DNA of 7,278 nucleotides from Acidimicrobiaceae bacterium (GTDB lineage: Bacteria > Actinomycetota > Acidimicrobiia > Acidimicrobiales > Bog-793), in contig DAIDIA010000245.1 of NCBI GenBank assembly GCA_027459565.1, positions 1-7,278 on the forward strand, in the 5' to 3' direction. The translations under genes were made by a program, and so were the position numbers. The notes under the pieces were generated by a model that saw only the letters and a program-made list of their open reading frames with translations, was not told the origin of the DNA and searched no databases. Of this stretch, positions 6,534 to 7,278 are shown one piece after another (positions within the stretch are counted from its first letter, which is position 1; every line of letters starts with the position of its first letter).

Positions 6534-6944
6534 CTAGGAGAGTCCCGGGAAGAAAAGTGCGATCTCGCGGGCGGCGGCATCTGGTCCATCCGAACCATGG
6601 ATCAGGTTCTCGGCGAGATCCGTCGCGAAGTCCCCGCGTATCGTTCCCGGGGCGGCGTCGGCCGGATTCGTTGTCCCCATCATCGACCGGACAATCCTCC
6701 AGGTGTCGGCCGGTCCCTCGACCACCATCACCAGAGCTGCGGACCGTGTGATGAACGCGACGAGGTCCGCGAAGAACGGACGCTCCTCGTGCTCTGCGTA
6801 GTGCGCCTTCGCTACCGCTTCGCTCACCTTGCGGAGTTCGGCGGCCACGATCGTCAGTCCGCGCCGTTCGAAACGTCCAAGGATTTCGCCGATCAGGCCA
6901 CGTTCCACGGCATCGGGCTTCAAAATAACCAGGGTTCTATTCAC
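6534..6944 (-). CDS. ndk: Nucleoside diphosphate kinase
   Basis: Cytoplasmic enzyme that transfers the gamma phosphate of ATP to other (d)NDPs through a phosphohistidine, balancing the nucleotide pools. It has 136 residues, the normal family length. The N-terminus reads RTLVILKPDAVERGLIGE with the conserved lysine at 9. The catalytic histidine is His116 in NLIHGSDG, and the nucleotide-binding segment MGTTNPADAAPGTIRGDF is intact. The start is taken as the GTG at 6944, which gives the usual short N-terminus before RTL. A TTG at 6950 would add two residues. Neither has a clear ribosome-binding site, and the GTG lies inside the end of folC (GTGAATAG), which suggests translational coupling. folC-ndk adjacency is common in actinobacteria. 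Confidence 0.97.
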   Translation of the reverse strand: MNRTLVILKPDAVERGLIGEILGRFERRGLTIVAAELRKVSEAVAKAHYAEHEERPFFADLVAFITRSAALVMVVEGPADTWRIVRSMMGTTNPADAAPGTIRGDFATDLAENLIHGSDGPDAAAREIALFFPGLS

Positions 6945-7278
6945 GACCAAGAGAGGCTAGTCGGCCAATTGACCCCCGCGCGGCGCCGACAACGTAGAGC
7001 GAACCCATCACGAGGACCGCATCGGCCTCGCGCGCCCGGCTGCGGGCGACCTGCAGGGCCTCTTCGACATCGGGCACGACCCGCACACTCGGCACCAGCC
7101 CCTCGATCGCCACGGCAACCGCGCCTGCCGACTGCGCCCTTGGCGAAGCGGGCTCGCAGCAGATGACCTCGACAACGCGCTCGGTGCCCAACGCATCAAG
7201 GAGCGCCCGGGGGTCCCGGCCGCGCAGGCATCCCATCACGACGGTGATGCGCTCGACAGCCTCGAAGTCCTCGCGCAT
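6937..7278 (-). CDS. folC: Folylpolyglutamate/dihydrofolate synthase, C-terminal part
   Basis: Mur-ligase-family enzyme that adds glutamate to folates (and, in many bacteria, to dihydropteroate). Only the last 113 codons are in the window; the gene enters from the right edge, so the ATP-binding and central domains are not visible. The segment matches the C-terminal glutamate-ligase domain: a strand ITVVMGCLRGRDPRALLDAL, then VICCEPASPRAQ, a helix ALQVARSRA, and the hallmark ending VLVMGSLYVVGAAR. The methionine at the very edge is internal rather than a start. The stop (6939-6937) overlaps the GTG start of ndk. Identity rests on the C-terminal motif and on synteny. Confidence 0.88.
   Translation of the reverse strand: MREDFEAVERITVVMGCLRGRDPRALLDALGTERVVEVICCEPASPRAQSAGAVAVAIEGLVPSVRVVPDVEEALQVARSRAREADAVLVMGSLYVVGAARGSIGRLASLGRE

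Overview
This is a housekeeping stretch of a high-GC actinobacterium-like chromosome, with every supported gene on the minus strand. Read in the direction of transcription (right to left) the order is folC (3' part only), ndk, mreB, mreC, mreD, mrdA (PBP2), then the 5' part of an RNase E/G gene. A folC-ndk pair upstream of an RNase E/G with a long N-terminal extension is a familiar actinobacterial arrangement. The inserted mreBCD-PBP2 block points to a lineage that keeps MreB-based wall growth, such as streptomycetes or the deep-branching Acidimicrobiia-type groups, rather than mycobacteria. The taxon is inferred from synteny and composition (roughly 60-65% GC by eye) and is not proven.

Layout: 1-1198 holds the N-terminal 399 codons of RNase E/G: a low-complexity Arg/Pro/Ser/Ala/Gly-rich region, then the S1 RNA-binding domain. 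The gene runs off the left edge. 1199-1844 is a 646-bp gap with no convincing gene. It holds a probable intrinsic terminator for the mre operon and a three-armed palindromic element just after the PBP2 stop. 1845-5320 is the compact run mreC-mreD-mrdA, with mreB (5340-6371) immediately upstream. 6372-6533 is the mreB leader, which holds an unusual interleaved pair of inverted repeats. 6534-7278 holds ndk and the end of folC, which overlap by a few bases.

How the genes work together: MreB polymerises on the inner face of the membrane. MreC and MreD link it to the periplasmic transpeptidase PBP2, which crosslinks new peptidoglycan during elongation. The usual partner glycosyltransferase RodA is not in its common place after PBP2, so it must be elsewhere or replaced. 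NDK (nucleotide balance), FolC (folate polyglutamylation) and RNase E/G (RNA turnover) are unrelated metabolic neighbours, although RNase E/G-family genes also sit beside mre genes in Gammaproteobacteria.

I found no mobile element, CRISPR array, tRNA, rRNA or clear new defence or biosynthetic system. The signals most worth testing are the interleaved repeat upstream of mreB, the structured 646-bp gap lacking rodA, and the Arg-rich cytoplasmic tail of PBP2.
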